From contig PGYS01000006.1 of NCBI GenBank assembly GCA_002839795.1, positions 1-64,000 of the forward strand: 64,000 nucleotides of DNA. Reading direction: 5' to 3'. A model generated the notes under the pieces. The model did not search any database. It was given only the letters and a program-made list of their open reading frames with translations, and was not told the origin of the DNA. Positions 32,622 to 42,825 of the stretch are shown here, piece by piece. Origin of the DNA: Ignavibacteriae bacterium HGW-Ignavibacteriae-3 (GTDB lineage Bacteria; Bacteroidota; Ignavibacteria; Ignavibacteriales; Melioribacteraceae). The position numbers were made by a program, and so were the translations under genes. The first letter of the stretch is position 1. The number at the start of each line of letters is the position of its first letter.

Positions 32622-35600
32622 TTGTCTCCTTCCTGTGCAAAATGACATTTTGAACAATGATTTAAGTTTGGCTTAAACTGTTCTGAGAATATTTCCGTAA
32701 CCGCGAGCTCCAGTTCATCGCCAAAAGCTGTTAAATCATTGAGACTGATATTATATGATACCGGATTCTCAGGGTTTTTCAGAAATATAATTCGCAGTTC
32801 ATACGAATTAATTTCTTTATATAATTTAGATAATATGTAAGCATAAAATTGCAGCTGAGGCAGATAATCCGATGCACGGGATATAAGCTGTTCATTTTTC
32901 ACATTATCCGTTTTGTAGTCAATAATTACCAATCTATTATTTTCGATCAGCAATTTATCAATTATTCCGTAAAGATAGTGTTCACCAAAACCGCAATAGA
33001 CCTCAAATTCATTTTTTGAGTCGGGGTGTGAATTTATCTTCCGGTACGTATCCGATGAATAATACGATTCGATTTCCACAATTATAGCTTCAACCAATTT
33101 ATTATTAAGAATAACATTTCCGGCAGTGTTTTCAAGCTCCACTCTTCTTTCAACGAATTTCCTCAGGTCAGCATCCCTGTATCCTTCTTTTAATGCGGAG
33201 TGAATAATTTTACCCCGATTCTGAGCAAACTGACGCAGTTCTTCGTCTTCGTTTGAATTGAATTCGTACTCGCTATTTTTATTTTTTATTAAATCATAAA
33301 TTCTTGAGTAGCCCAATTCATAAGTAAGCTGGTATTTCACCGGACATTGTGTGAACATTGAAATTTTCGTCGCCGAAATTATCTCCTTGCCGGGTTTGTC
33401 GCTTATCTTTCCTGTCAGATTCAATTTTGGTCTTTCAACTTCATCACTCCCTTCCTTGTCAAAATTAATTATTTCAACCTGATTAACTATTGGTATTTTA
33501 AGGGAGATTTTTTTTACTGGAAAAGAAAAACTATCAACATCATACTTAATGAACTCAACATCCGAATCAAGAACTATTTCATTTTGTATCAAGTCGGTGT
33601 TAAGACCTTCAGAAATCAGTTCCAGGAACGAATTTTTCTTAATGGCCATTTCCTTACAAGTGGCGCTGATAAAAAGATAATTAATCGCTCTTGTTACTCC
33701 GACATAAAGAAGTCTTTTTAATTCAGCTCTGTTTTTCCTTTCGGATACATAATTGTACAATGCCACGATGGGAGGAGTGGAATATTTTTCAAAATATTTT
33801 AGCTGAATAGGGACTTTTGCAAGCATTCCAAAATTTTTATCCGCACTTAATGATTTCGCCCTTACGGAATCATCCTGGGTTGTATCGTTACATCCGTAAA
33901 GAAAAACCGCTTTATATTCGAGACCTTTAGCCTGATGAATAGTTAGAATTTTAACAGTGTTTTCGTCCCTCGCTACCTGCGCCTGTCCCTCATCTTCAAA
34001 ACCTTCGATCGCTTCTTTAAGGAAAACGGTGAAGTCATATAAATTTTTAAAACTCTTTTTTGTATAAGAACGTGCCAGCGTTAAAAGTTTTTCAATGTTG
34101 GCCAGTTCCTGCGGCGCATTTTGTTTAGCGGCAATTACCGCCCAGTAGCCGCTCTCAAGAAGCAGCTTTCTTACAAGGGAAGAGATCTCCATTCCTGGAG
34201 AGGCCTTGACGAACTTTTTGAGTTCATCAACAACAGATTTTATTTCAGAAGATGACTTCGATCTCTGTTCCATTTTTTCGAAGAAGGAATCTCCTTCTTC
34301 GAGTGATATTTCATAGAGCTGAAGGTCGGAAATATTGAAGAACGGGGAACGTAATATCCCGATGAGCGCGGAATCATTCTCCTCATTAAGAAGAAAGGTG
34401 AGATAATTGTAAACATCATAAATTGTCTGTCTCTGATAAAATCCTTTTCCGCCGATAATAGTAAATGGAATTCCGTTCGCAGCAAAGGCCTCTTCCAACT
34501 CGAAGAAGGAACTCCGTTTCCGGCAAAGCACTGCGATATTTTTGTAGTCTAACTTATTCTCTTTGATCAACCGCGCAATTCTATATGCTACATGATTACA
34601 TTCTTTATTTTCTGACTGACTCTCCGTAAGAAGGATTTCAACTTCTCCCGGTTCCGATTCTTCTTTTGCACAGACCAGATTGCTATGGCTGACTTCATTA
34701 AAATACGCTGACGGATTTTTAAACAAATTATTAAATAGATGATTTGTGAAGAGAACCAGCTGCGGAGCCATGCGGAAACTGTGAGGGAGATTAAGAAGTT
34801 CTCCCCTTTCCCTGTCCTGCTCAATCTCCATCTTTGTTCTTTCAAATATCTCAAGCTCAGCATTCCGGAAAAGATAGATACTCTGCTTTTCGTCACCGAC
34901 CACGAATAAATTGCCCCTTTTGAGATGATTAAGTATCGGCATAATTATTTCATACTGAAGTTCATTCGTATCCTGATATTCATCAATCATAATATACCTG
35001 AATTTCTCACTCAGCTGTTTAATCACATTCTCCAGACTCAGAATTTTATGAGTAAGAATTAAGAGGTCTTCAAAATCAAGATAACCGTTTTTCTTTTTCC
35101 GGGCGCTGTAAAGATTTAAGGTATAGTTATATATTCTTATAAAAGCTTTTCCGAATACAGCTAGTTCGTAGTAAGACTTACCCGTTTCATCGGCAATTAA
35201 AAATCCGCCTAGTTCAGAAAATGATTTCCGAATAAATTCGCAGTCGTCTTCAAATAGTTCTCTGCCTTTATGGAGATAGCCCGTTTTCCTGACGGTCAGG
35301 TCATTGGTCAATGAATTTTTGACTAATCCTCTCAATGCTAAAAGTTTTTGAAACGGATTATTAACGGGCCGGATAAGATTAAGAACATATTCCGTTTCCA
35401 ATCCATGTTTATTATCAGGATTTTCGTTCAGAACATATTCATTAATTCTTCCGATCGAAAGAACCAGATCGTCAATTATTTTCGAAAAGATCCGGTTGAA
35501 TTCATCTTCAAATTTATCATTCAGGTAAAGCGCAATTTTTTCTTCAGACTCAGAGTACAGGCCATCGGATATCTGCTGAATGACTCTTCTTCTTTCAATC

Positions 35601-36127
35601 GCACTTTTTAATTGAGATAAGAATAATTTTTTTGAGGAAAAGAATCTGATCAGGTACCTTAGATCGCCATTATATTCAGAATTTAGAATTAAAGAATTTA
35701 TCACGTCCTCAATACTAAGCTCGATTAGTTCATCAGAAGCGGCTTTATCTATAGGATGAAAATTTGCGTCGATCTCAGCTTCGGGGGCAAATTCTCTAAG
35801 AATATTTATACAGAACGAATGAATGGTAGAAATATTTGCCGAAACCAGTTGTCTTCTTAGATTTTGAAGTTTCCTTTTTTTGCCGGGTTCGGATTCGGCC
35901 ATTATTCTTTCATCAATTTCGAAAGCAATTTTTTTGTTTAATTCACCCGCTGCCTTATCCGTAAATGTAATGGCAACAATACTGCCAAGATCAACATCAT
36001 TATTTAAAAATATCTCTACGAAGCGTTTGGAAAGTACAAATGTTTTGCCGGAGCCTGCATTCGCAGTAACCGAAATGTGTTTATCAAATGTCAGTGCGGC
36101 TTTCTGCTGCGGTGTTAATTCGGTCAT
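32603..36127 (-). CDS. AddA/RecB-like UvrD helicase with Fe-S-type PD-(D/E)XK nuclease domain
   Basis: This 1174-aa protein is a superfamily 1A helicase fused to a C-terminal RecB-family nuclease, as in AddA, for double-strand-break resection. Helicase motifs: Walker A ANAGSGKTFVLSKR (about 23-36), ITFTDKAAGELNKK, Walker B MIDEYQDTNELQ (about 385), GDEKQSIYLFRNAE (about 415), the TIHQAKGLEYKAVFLYG motif and YVGVTRAINYL. The nuclease has GIIDKLL (about 1055) and VIIDYKTD. Four cysteines frame it: C in MFTQCPVKY (about 926) and three in the last residues (HCSKCHF...DKC). That arrangement is the iron-staple found in AddB, Cas4 and Dna2-type nucleases and not in standard AddA. No addB-like gene adjoins it. 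It overlaps the kinase gene by 1 bp. Confidence 0.85.
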   Translation of the reverse strand: MTELTPQQKAALTFDKHISVTANAGSGKTFVLSKRFVEIFLNNDVDLGSIVAITFTDKAAGELNKKIAFEIDERIMAESEPGKKRKLQNLRRQLVSANISTIHSFCINILREFAPEAEIDANFHPIDKAASDELIELSIEDVINSLILNSEYNGDLRYLIRFFSSKKLFLSQLKSAIERRRVIQQISDGLYSESEEKIALYLNDKFEDEFNRIFSKIIDDLVLSIGRINEYVLNENPDNKHGLETEYVLNLIRPVNNPFQKLLALRGLVKNSLTNDLTVRKTGYLHKGRELFEDDCEFIRKSFSELGGFLIADETGKSYYELAVFGKAFIRIYNYTLNLYSARKKKNGYLDFEDLLILTHKILSLENVIKQLSEKFRYIMIDEYQDTNELQYEIIMPILNHLKRGNLFVVGDEKQSIYLFRNAELEIFERTKMEIEQDRERGELLNLPHSFRMAPQLVLFTNHLFNNLFKNPSAYFNEVSHSNLVCAKEESEPGEVEILLTESQSENKECNHVAYRIARLIKENKLDYKNIAVLCRKRSSFFELEEAFAANGIPFTIIGGKGFYQRQTIYDVYNYLTFLLNEENDSALIGILRSPFFNISDLQLYEISLEEGDSFFEKMEQRSKSSSEIKSVVDELKKFVKASPGMEISSLVRKLLLESGYWAVIAAKQNAPQELANIEKLLTLARSYTKKSFKNLYDFTVFLKEAIEGFEDEGQAQVARDENTVKILTIHQAKGLEYKAVFLYGCNDTTQDDSVRAKSLSADKNFGMLAKVPIQLKYFEKYSTPPIVALYNYVSERKNRAELKRLLYVGVTRAINYLFISATCKEMAIKKNSFLELISEGLNTDLIQNEIVLDSDVEFIKYDVDSFSFPVKKISLKIPIVNQVEIINFDKEGSDEVERPKLNLTGKISDKPGKEIISATKISMFTQCPVKYQLTYELGYSRIYDLIKNKNSEYEFNSNEDEELRQFAQNRGKIIHSALKEGYRDADLRKFVERRVELENTAGNVILNNKLVEAIIVEIESYYSSDTYRKINSHPDSKNEFEVYCGFGEHYLYGIIDKLLIENNRLVIIDYKTDNVKNEQLISRASDYLPQLQFYAYILSKLYKEINSYELRIIFLKNPENPVSYNISLNDLTAFGDELELAVTEIFSEQFKPNLNHCSKCHFAQEGDKCVKVI

Positions 36128-39100
36128 TATTCGGCCAGGGGTAAAGTGAGTAAAATGATCGTTCCATCCGGCGTGCTTTTTTCTATAGCGATACTTCCGC
36201 CGACCCCGTCAACGAATTTTTTGGCCAGATTAAGCCCGACTCCCATTCCGCTTTTTTTCGTAGTAAAATTTTCATCAAATACCCTCGATATATTTTCAGG
36301 TTCTATTCCATGCCCGTCATCAGAAACACGTATGGCGCAAAAGCCTTCTCCGGTATTTATGGTTATCACAATCAGGCCGGACATGGCCTGTATTGAATTA
36401 CGTATTAAATTTATCATCGTTCTGCTAAGATGATCCCGGTCAGCATTAACTGTAATAATTTCATTCTCACAAATGAATTTAATTTCCCTATTCTCCTCCG
36501 CAAAAAGATTCACGGATTCCCTGACAACTTCAACAGCATTCAGTTTTTCAATATTCAGTCTCGGCATTCTGGCAAAATTGGAAAATTCATTCGCAATATT
36601 TTTCAAAGTCTCAATCTGGGAGACAATGGTTTCAGTAACCTTTTCAAATATTGAATCAAACTTGGGAGATTTGTCCCTGTACGCAGTAATCAACTGCTGC
36701 ACATTCAGTTTCATTGGAGTTAACGGATTTTTTATTTCATGCGCCACCTGTTTTGCCATTTCTTTCCATGCGGATTCTCTTTCCATCCGGGCAATTTCTA
36801 TCTGGCTATGATTTATTTTTTTAACCATTCTGTTAAATCCATCAACAAGATCTTTAATCTCCCCTGAAGTTTTATAAGAAACTTCAACATTTAGATCACC
36901 GCTTCCGACTGATTTAGTAGCCATGGTCAATTTTCTTATGGGCGACGAGATCTGATCCGCAAGAACCGTGCTCAGAATAAATAATAGAAGAAAGGCGAGA
37001 GAGAATACTCCAAACAGGAATATATCAAGTTCCAGATCGGACAGAGGAACAGTTACTTTATTAAAGAGATCATCAACTTTTATAACTATATGCCGATTTC
37101 CATTTTCCGCAGACAAGTAAACAGAATGGACCGGGATGGATTCAAATTCCTCCGATGATGAAATTGTTCTGTTTTTCAACAGTATACAATTCAAATAAGC
37201 CATTGAATTCAGAGTTGAGTGGAGCAATCCGACTTCATTGTATATTTCCTGAGAACTGTAAATCAGATCTTTTCCTGAAAAGACGGAATAATTAATATTG
37301 AGATCTCTGGCGGCTTTTTCATAAACGAACAATTCATCAAGCGTATTGCCTGAGGAATAAAGATTAAGATAAAATTTCACCTGTTCGGACATCTCGGTTA
37401 ATCTCTTTTCGATCAATTGCGTATTCTTTTTTTCTGTTATATCCCTGAAGTAAAGCGCGATAATTATCAGCGGAATCAGCGATATAAATAAAAAAGCTCC
37501 GATGAGTCTGGTGCGGTAAGAAGTAAAAACAATCTTTGTTTTTTTAAACCGGACCGCCGCAAACAGTATAATTAATGAAGTTATTATCAGTGTGTGCACA
37601 AAAAGAACTTTAAAGAAATCTGATAAATTCCATGAAAAATTCTTTTCCTCCAAAGCCACAGCGATAATCTTCTCTTTTGAAGGGAGTTTTACTTTAAAGA
37701 GATATACCAGATGATTCTCATTTTTAATCCCCAAATTCATCCAGGATTCTGAGTACGACGAAAATTGAGCATTCATAATTTCTTTCTGTTCGGCGGTGGA
37801 AAGAGTAACGCCGCCATACGAACGTATCAACTCTCCGTTTTGAAAATCAAATATCTTCAATTTTGAAAAATTCACAGCATTGGATATCTCAGCCCGCTGC
37901 CTGTCAAGAATTTTCGGAAGATCATCATAACTGAAATAATTATCACTGTATATTGCCGATACAACAGCATATCCGATACTGACATCATCTCTTTTTACGG
38001 GGATAATACCTGTAAAGTTAATTCTATCACCGTAAAGATCAGCTTCCTTAATAATTTTCAGACTGTCCGGCATTTCCTGAAGCCTTGATCTGATTGAATG
38101 GAACGGGACAATCTTTCCCGTCTGATATCCACCGATAAAATTATTGGACCTATCAAAAAAATTAATCGCCGATGGAATTCCCTGTCTGTAGAGCAGACTG
38201 CCCGTCCAGAGTATAAACGCGTCGGAGGAGAGATTATTAGATTGGGAAAATGAATTTAATGTTCTTTCATTCTGCTGTATCTGGACAAGTGTTTGAAATA
38301 CCATGAAACGTACAAGATCCTCATTCATTCTTGTCAGTTCATGCGCAGTTGTTTTTAACGATTCCCTTTCGATCCGGGAATTATAATAAGTTAATAATAT
38401 GAGCGAGACTATTGAGGCGGCAAACGCGTAATAAACGAATATTATACCCGTTTTCTTATCTTGAAATATTATAAGATAGACGAGTAGAAATGTTATTGAG
38501 ATATAAATTATCCTTATAAGCGGTGTTCCCTGTGGTTCGCGCTGTATAAGATCGAAAAGCCATCCGGAAATCTGGAAGAAAAGAAATATTAACAGTAAGT
38601 ATTTTACGCCCGTCCTGTTGCCTTTCCACCGAAACTGAAATAAAATAAAACGCAGAAGAATGATTGAAAACAGAACCGAACAAAAGCCAAGGATGAGAAT
38701 ATTGAAAATCATTAAAAATATCGGAGGCGAAGGAATAAGGGCAAATTCTTTAAAGTAACGGATAGTTGAATCAAATATTACGCTGCGGATTGCCGCACCC
38801 AATCCCCTGAGTGACAGAAGATAAAGGAATGCCAATACTATTGCAATGAATGTTGATCTGAGAAAATTCTTCTTTTCTGTCCCGTTATTTTCCTCAAAAT
38901 ACTTAACCGCAAAATAATAGCCCGACAAGACTACAATCAGAAGAAATATTATAGTAACAAAAAATTCCAATGGTGAACGAACCATTCCAAACGCGAACAC
39001 TGACGAAAAATGGGCGGGATCGTTAATTGAACCATCTATAAACGAAGTCGGGATATCAAATTCAAAAAGCAGAATCCTAAAGACAATTAAAAACAAGGAG

Positions 39101-39954
39101 ATGCTTATAAACCGGAACAGCTTTCTTTTGTAACCAAATATATAACCCCGAAGCCAGATACCCGCTATGATAATGATCAGCAGAACGAGTGAATACTGAA
39201 CTAATATTATCTCTTTTTGAATCCCGTCAAGTTCATTATCGAGCGATGGCTTATCGAATGTAGCCACCCCTATTTTATTCATAAAATTATTCAGTACAGA
39301 GAAGGAGTATTTCCTGCCGTCCCTGGAGACAGGCGCCGACGCCGAATATTTGAAGTCTATTCTTGTGGATAAAACATTTGAGAGCGAATCGGTTAACGTT
39401 TCATACTCTGTATTTTTTTGCGAAAGGGAATAATGCTTGTCGACCGGCAAGCTTATTATCATGAATAAATAATCTTCCCCGGTTTTAAGTGTATCTAAAA
39501 ATGAAAGGTAAGTTATAAGTTTCCGACTGCTGAAAAATGATTGTCCGGTATAGCGCTCTAACTTATAGAGTTCATCGTTCTTCAAGACCGGTTCTGAATT
39601 CCAGGCTAAAAGTTTGTTGGTCTTATCATAAAGCTGGATGGATAGCTCAGTGTATTTCCGGTCATTCAGCAGCTTGAAAAATAAACTTTTATTTGAGGAT
39701 TCCGGAACAGAGCCGGCACGCAATTCTGTTTTGAGGCCGCGTCCTGCCGATATAAGGTGATCTGTTTTTATTTCAAAAGCGCGGTTAATAGAATTGGCTA
39801 CAAAATCGATTTTATCAACTAAAGTATCACTCCAATCATTTTTCTCTCTCTCAGACAGGATAGGGGCAATAATGCCTGACAGAAAGATCAGAAACAGAAT
39901 CAAAGCAATCAGCCGCAAATATTTTTTATTCCGTTTTGAAATATTTACCGCCAT
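36127..39954 (-). CDS. Very large NtrY-like membrane sensor histidine kinase
   Basis: This 1275-aa protein has a first helix at about 12-30, a periplasmic sensor region (about 35-235), then a block of seven or more membrane helices (about 240-520). A second extracytoplasmic region follows (about 530-790), with a further helix near 795, another sensor segment and a helix near 985. The cytoplasmic part is a HAMP domain (SPIRKLTMATKSVGSGDLNV), a HisKA domain with the phosphorylated histidine in KQVAHEIKNPLTPMK (His about 1069), and an HATPase_c domain with NLIRNSIQAM, DDGHGIEPEN and GMGVGLNLAKKF. The 'HEIKNPLTPMK' box and domain order resemble NtrY. No response regulator gene is adjacent. It overlaps the helicase gene by one base (TAATG). 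Confidence 0.85.
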   Translation of the reverse strand: MAVNISKRNKKYLRLIALILFLIFLSGIIAPILSEREKNDWSDTLVDKIDFVANSINRAFEIKTDHLISAGRGLKTELRAGSVPESSNKSLFFKLLNDRKYTELSIQLYDKTNKLLAWNSEPVLKNDELYKLERYTGQSFFSSRKLITYLSFLDTLKTGEDYLFMIISLPVDKHYSLSQKNTEYETLTDSLSNVLSTRIDFKYSASAPVSRDGRKYSFSVLNNFMNKIGVATFDKPSLDNELDGIQKEIILVQYSLVLLIIIIAGIWLRGYIFGYKRKLFRFISISLFLIVFRILLFEFDIPTSFIDGSINDPAHFSSVFAFGMVRSPLEFFVTIIFLLIVVLSGYYFAVKYFEENNGTEKKNFLRSTFIAIVLAFLYLLSLRGLGAAIRSVIFDSTIRYFKEFALIPSPPIFLMIFNILILGFCSVLFSIILLRFILFQFRWKGNRTGVKYLLLIFLFFQISGWLFDLIQREPQGTPLIRIIYISITFLLVYLIIFQDKKTGIIFVYYAFAASIVSLILLTYYNSRIERESLKTTAHELTRMNEDLVRFMVFQTLVQIQQNERTLNSFSQSNNLSSDAFILWTGSLLYRQGIPSAINFFDRSNNFIGGYQTGKIVPFHSIRSRLQEMPDSLKIIKEADLYGDRINFTGIIPVKRDDVSIGYAVVSAIYSDNYFSYDDLPKILDRQRAEISNAVNFSKLKIFDFQNGELIRSYGGVTLSTAEQKEIMNAQFSSYSESWMNLGIKNENHLVYLFKVKLPSKEKIIAVALEEKNFSWNLSDFFKVLFVHTLIITSLIILFAAVRFKKTKIVFTSYRTRLIGAFLFISLIPLIIIALYFRDITEKKNTQLIEKRLTEMSEQVKFYLNLYSSGNTLDELFVYEKAARDLNINYSVFSGKDLIYSSQEIYNEVGLLHSTLNSMAYLNCILLKNRTISSSEEFESIPVHSVYLSAENGNRHIVIKVDDLFNKVTVPLSDLELDIFLFGVFSLAFLLLFILSTVLADQISSPIRKLTMATKSVGSGDLNVEVSYKTSGEIKDLVDGFNRMVKKINHSQIEIARMERESAWKEMAKQVAHEIKNPLTPMKLNVQQLITAYRDKSPKFDSIFEKVTETIVSQIETLKNIANEFSNFARMPRLNIEKLNAVEVVRESVNLFAEENREIKFICENEIITVNADRDHLSRTMINLIRNSIQAMSGLIVITINTGEGFCAIRVSDDGHGIEPENISRVFDENFTTKKSGMGVGLNLAKKFVDGVGGSIAIEKSTPDGTIILLTLPLAE

Positions 39955-39955
39955 A

Positions 39956-40396
39956 TTAATTTATTGTTATCTGGGATATCCGCCATTGATTATCAACCAA
40001 TTGAAGTGATATGAAGACAGTTGCAGTTCCCCGTATTCCTTTGTTATTATATTTTAAGATTCCGGATGCGAATGGAGTTGAAGTTTCAGTAACAATGTTG
40101 GATAATTTAAACGAACTGCTCTGGTAAACACTCAGAAAATCCTTCATCACGTAATATGACTGATTGGCACTGTAGTATCCCGCAGTTCCATTGGCCAGAC
40201 TCAGATAATTTTTATCACCGAAGTAGCTTGAGAATTTATCAACGGCCGAGGAGTTCAATCCCTCTTCGAAACGGAAAAAAACCTTCTGCGCTTCCCTCCC
40301 CTTCGATTCCTGAGCGGATACCGTCAAAGTGCTGAAAATTATTTGAAATATCACAGCCAACAGAGGTAATAATATTTTATTTCTCTTAATGTTCAT
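39956..40396 (-). CDS. Secreted DUF4783-type protein
   Basis: This 146-aa protein has a signal peptide (NKILLPLLAVIFQIIFSTLTVSAQ) and a small NTF2-like alpha/beta domain: a helix with GLNSSAVDKFSSYFG, then strands ending VFISLQLVDNQWRISQITIN. The pattern matches DUF4783, a short secreted family found mainly in Bacteroidota, with unknown function. The open frame begins at a TTG six bases further upstream; I use the ATG at 40396. It is the first gene of the run to the kinase, helicase and amidase genes, one base ahead of the kinase gene. Confidence 0.7.
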   Translation of the reverse strand: MNIKRNKILLPLLAVIFQIIFSTLTVSAQESKGREAQKVFFRFEEGLNSSAVDKFSSYFGDKNYLSLANGTAGYYSANQSYYVMKDFLSVYQSSSFKLSNIVTETSTPFASGILKYNNKGIRGTATVFISLQLVDNQWRISQITIN

Positions 40397-40442
40397 CTCC
40401 AATTTTCAGCAATAGTTTAATTGTAAAATAAATAAAAGATAT

Positions 40443-40471
40443 AAAAAAGCATACCTCACGGGTATGCTTTT
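40443..40471 (-). terminator. Intrinsic terminator of the FN3 lipoprotein gene
   Basis: AAAAGCATACC (40445-40455) pairs with GGTATGCTTTT (40461-40471) around a 5-nt loop, an 11-bp perfect stem. On the minus strand it ends in a T-run, 28 bp past the stop of the gene at 40499. Confidence 0.85.
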
Positions 40472-40498
40472 CGAAAAGAAAGTATGAATGCATTAACG

Positions 40499-41332
40499 TT
40501 AGTATTTTTTAATAACTTCCTTAGGAACTGATCCTCTTTCATTAGATACTTTTCCTCTCTTAAGTTCTCTGTTTCCTGCTACCAGCTGATATGCCCAGTC
40601 AAACACTACGCGTTCATTCGTGATATTTTTAATTCTTACCTTGGCATAATGATTGTCCCATGTCCATATTACATAGGTATGGCCAACAATAGCGTCTGTA
40701 TATTTTACATTTTCACCCTGTTTAACCGGAACCCATCCGCCGGTTGGCGCATAACTTACATCCCATATATCGCGTGAAGTACCCATATCCTGAATATCGC
40801 TGTCGTCCCAGACATTCAAATAAAATTTACCGTTATAATTTTCGAAGAAGAGATCGGTCTCTAAATGGTCGTATGCTAAAACAAGATACTTGCTGAAATC
40901 GTATCCGGAATTATTTGGAAATTTCAGATAATCATAAATTGTCTGATTAAATCCTTCCGGTCGTGGCGTGTCATAAACCACATCCTTGCTGAGTTCGCTT
41001 TCATTGAAATCATAATCATATGCGGTGACAGCATAATAATATGTCACTCCGTTCTTTGCGTCATAATCGATGAAGGAATTTTTCTGAGTATGTCCGATTA
41101 ATGTGTATTTTCCGTCATATGAATAGGCATAATATACATTATAACCCGCGACGTCACTTTCAATGTTGTAGTCCCAGAAAATATCAATACGATTATCTCC
41201 TGTTACAGTATACACATTTTTAGGCGGTGCCGGCGGTGTATCATCATAATAATTATTGACCTTATCGCATCCCGTTAGGATAAATGAGCCCGCCAGAAGG
41301 GTCATTAGTAAAAGGGTTCTTAAGTGTTTCAT
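40499..41332 (-). CDS. Lipoprotein with fibronectin type III domain
   Basis: This 277-aa predicted lipoprotein has a signal sequence ending in the lipobox ILTGCDKV. Residues about 35-125 fit a fibronectin type III domain (PPAPPKNVYTVTGDNRIDIFW, split here by the count, then GYNVYYAYSYDGKYTLIG and VTYYYAVTAYDYDFNESELS). The rest is an unrecognised beta-rich domain with many Trp and Tyr residues. The frame can start at 41368, but the ATG at 41332 has GGAGGACG just upstream and gives a proper signal peptide. It is monocistronic with its own terminator (40443-40471). Function unknown; surface or periplasmic binding is likely. Confidence 0.72.
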   Translation of the reverse strand: MKHLRTLLLMTLLAGSFILTGCDKVNNYYDDTPPAPPKNVYTVTGDNRIDIFWDYNIESDVAGYNVYYAYSYDGKYTLIGHTQKNSFIDYDAKNGVTYYYAVTAYDYDFNESELSKDVVYDTPRPEGFNQTIYDYLKFPNNSGYDFSKYLVLAYDHLETDLFFENYNGKFYLNVWDDSDIQDMGTSRDIWDVSYAPTGGWVPVKQGENVKYTDAIVGHTYVIWTWDNHYAKVRIKNITNERVVFDWAYQLVAGNRELKRGKVSNERGSVPKEVIKKY

Positions 41333-41468
41333 AACGTCCTCCGAATAATTCTGACTTAGGTATTGCAATCAAGATGCCAACTGATTTTTCCGGGATTTAA
41401 GACGAAATAGTTGATTTTTTGTTCAAATTATGTGAAATAAATTTCAAAAGGGTGCCGCGGGAAGCAGG

Positions 41469-41505
41469 AAAAAATCAGAGCTGTATTATTAATTGCACAG
41501 CTCTG
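41469..41505 (-). terminator. Intrinsic terminator of the pyr operon
   Basis: On the minus strand, 16 bp past the pyrC stop, CAGAGCTGT (41505-41497) pairs perfectly with ACAGCTCTG (41484-41476), followed by ATTTTTT. A good intrinsic terminator. Confidence 0.85.
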
Positions 41506-41521
41506 AACAATTTTGTGAATT

Positions 41522-42811
41522 TCAGATGGACCTGAATTTGGATTCGTAATAGATCTTTTTGTTATTTATAACCGCTACAGATTTTCCGGTAAGAAGACGT
41601 TTGTCAAACGGTGAGTTTTTAGCCTTCGACTTAAATTTGGCAATATCAACTGTCCAGATCAGATCGGGATCAATTATAGTAAGATTTGCTGTCTCCCCCT
41701 CTTTGATTTCCGGCACAGGAAGATTCAAAATTTTCCTCGGATTAATTGACAATTTTTCAATCGCCTGGCTGAGAGAAAGATGTTTTTTATTTACGAGTTC
41801 ACTCATAACCAGACCGAATTGAGTTTCAAGTCCGATAATACCGTTAGGAGCATAAATAAATTCCATCTCTTTTTCCTCAATGGCGTGCGGGGCATGATCG
41901 CTTGCAATGCAGTCTATTGTTCCGTCTTTCAATCCTGCTACAATGGCATCTACATCGGCACGGCTCCTGAGAGGAGGATTCATCTTATAATTTGTGTTGT
42001 ACGATTTTAATGATTCATCGGTTAACGTAAAATGATGGGGGGCAACTTCGGCAGTAACATTTATTCCCCGTTTTTTTGCCTGCCTTACCAATTCAACTGA
42101 ATTTTTAGAACTGATATGCGCGATGTGAACTTTTCCGCCGGTGAATTCTGAGAGCATTATATCTCTCATAACTATGAGATCCTCTGCAACATTGGGAATT
42201 CCCGGCAGACCCAGAGAAGTTGAGATAAAACCTTCATTCATAACTCCATCCGCCATAGATTCATCCTCGCAATGTTCTATTACCGGTGTTCCGAAGTTTT
42301 TGGAGTACTCAAGAACATTCCTGAGCATCTCCGCGTTTTTTATGGCAACGCCGTCATCGGAGAAAGCGACAGCGCCGGCTTCGAACAGCTCAAACATTGG
42401 AGAAAGCGCCTCTCCTTTCCTTGAGAGAGTTGCGGCCGCAACCGGATAAACATCAACCAGATGATTCTTAGCTTTCTCTTTAATGAAACGGACGATCTCC
42501 GCCGAGTCTATATCAGGATTGGTGTTCGGCATACATGCAATGCCGGTAAATCCGCCCGCAGCGGCCGCATTGCTTCCCGTTACTATTGTCTCTTCATCCT
42601 CGCGGCCGGGTTCCCTGAGATGCACGTGCATATCAAATAATCCGGGAACACAATATTTATTTTCGAAATCCAGAACTTCGGCAGATTTAAAATCACTTTC
42701 CTTCAGATTTCCTATTCTTATTATGATCCCGTCTTCAATCAATAGATCATTCTTTTGATTTAACTTTTGTTCAGGATTTAATATTGTAACTTGTTTGAGT
42801 ATAGTTTTCAT
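41522..42811 (-). CDS. pyrC: Dihydroorotase
   Basis: This 429-aa class I dihydroorotase closes carbamoyl aspartate to dihydroorotate in pyrimidine synthesis. The metal-binding motif is FDMHVHLREPG (about 60-70) with H-x-H-x-R. Others are GGFTGIACMPNTNPDID (about 88-104), HIAHISSKN (about 230-238), the NPPLRS segment and the catalytic CIASDHAPH (about 302-310). Length and order match the type I (PyrC/PyrX) group. An alternative inactive PyrX-type partner is unlikely since all metal ligands are present. It is third in the pyrR-pyrB-pyrC operon and is followed by an intrinsic terminator. Confidence 0.95.
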   Translation of the reverse strand: MKTILKQVTILNPEQKLNQKNDLLIEDGIIIRIGNLKESDFKSAEVLDFENKYCVPGLFDMHVHLREPGREDEETIVTGSNAAAAGGFTGIACMPNTNPDIDSAEIVRFIKEKAKNHLVDVYPVAAATLSRKGEALSPMFELFEAGAVAFSDDGVAIKNAEMLRNVLEYSKNFGTPVIEHCEDESMADGVMNEGFISTSLGLPGIPNVAEDLIVMRDIMLSEFTGGKVHIAHISSKNSVELVRQAKKRGINVTAEVAPHHFTLTDESLKSYNTNYKMNPPLRSRADVDAIVAGLKDGTIDCIASDHAPHAIEEKEMEFIYAPNGIIGLETQFGLVMSELVNKKHLSLSQAIEKLSINPRKILNLPVPEIKEGETANLTIIDPDLIWTVDIAKFKSKAKNSPFDKRLLTGKSVAVINNKKIYYESKFRSI

Positions 42812-42825
42812 TTCTCACCTTAAAA

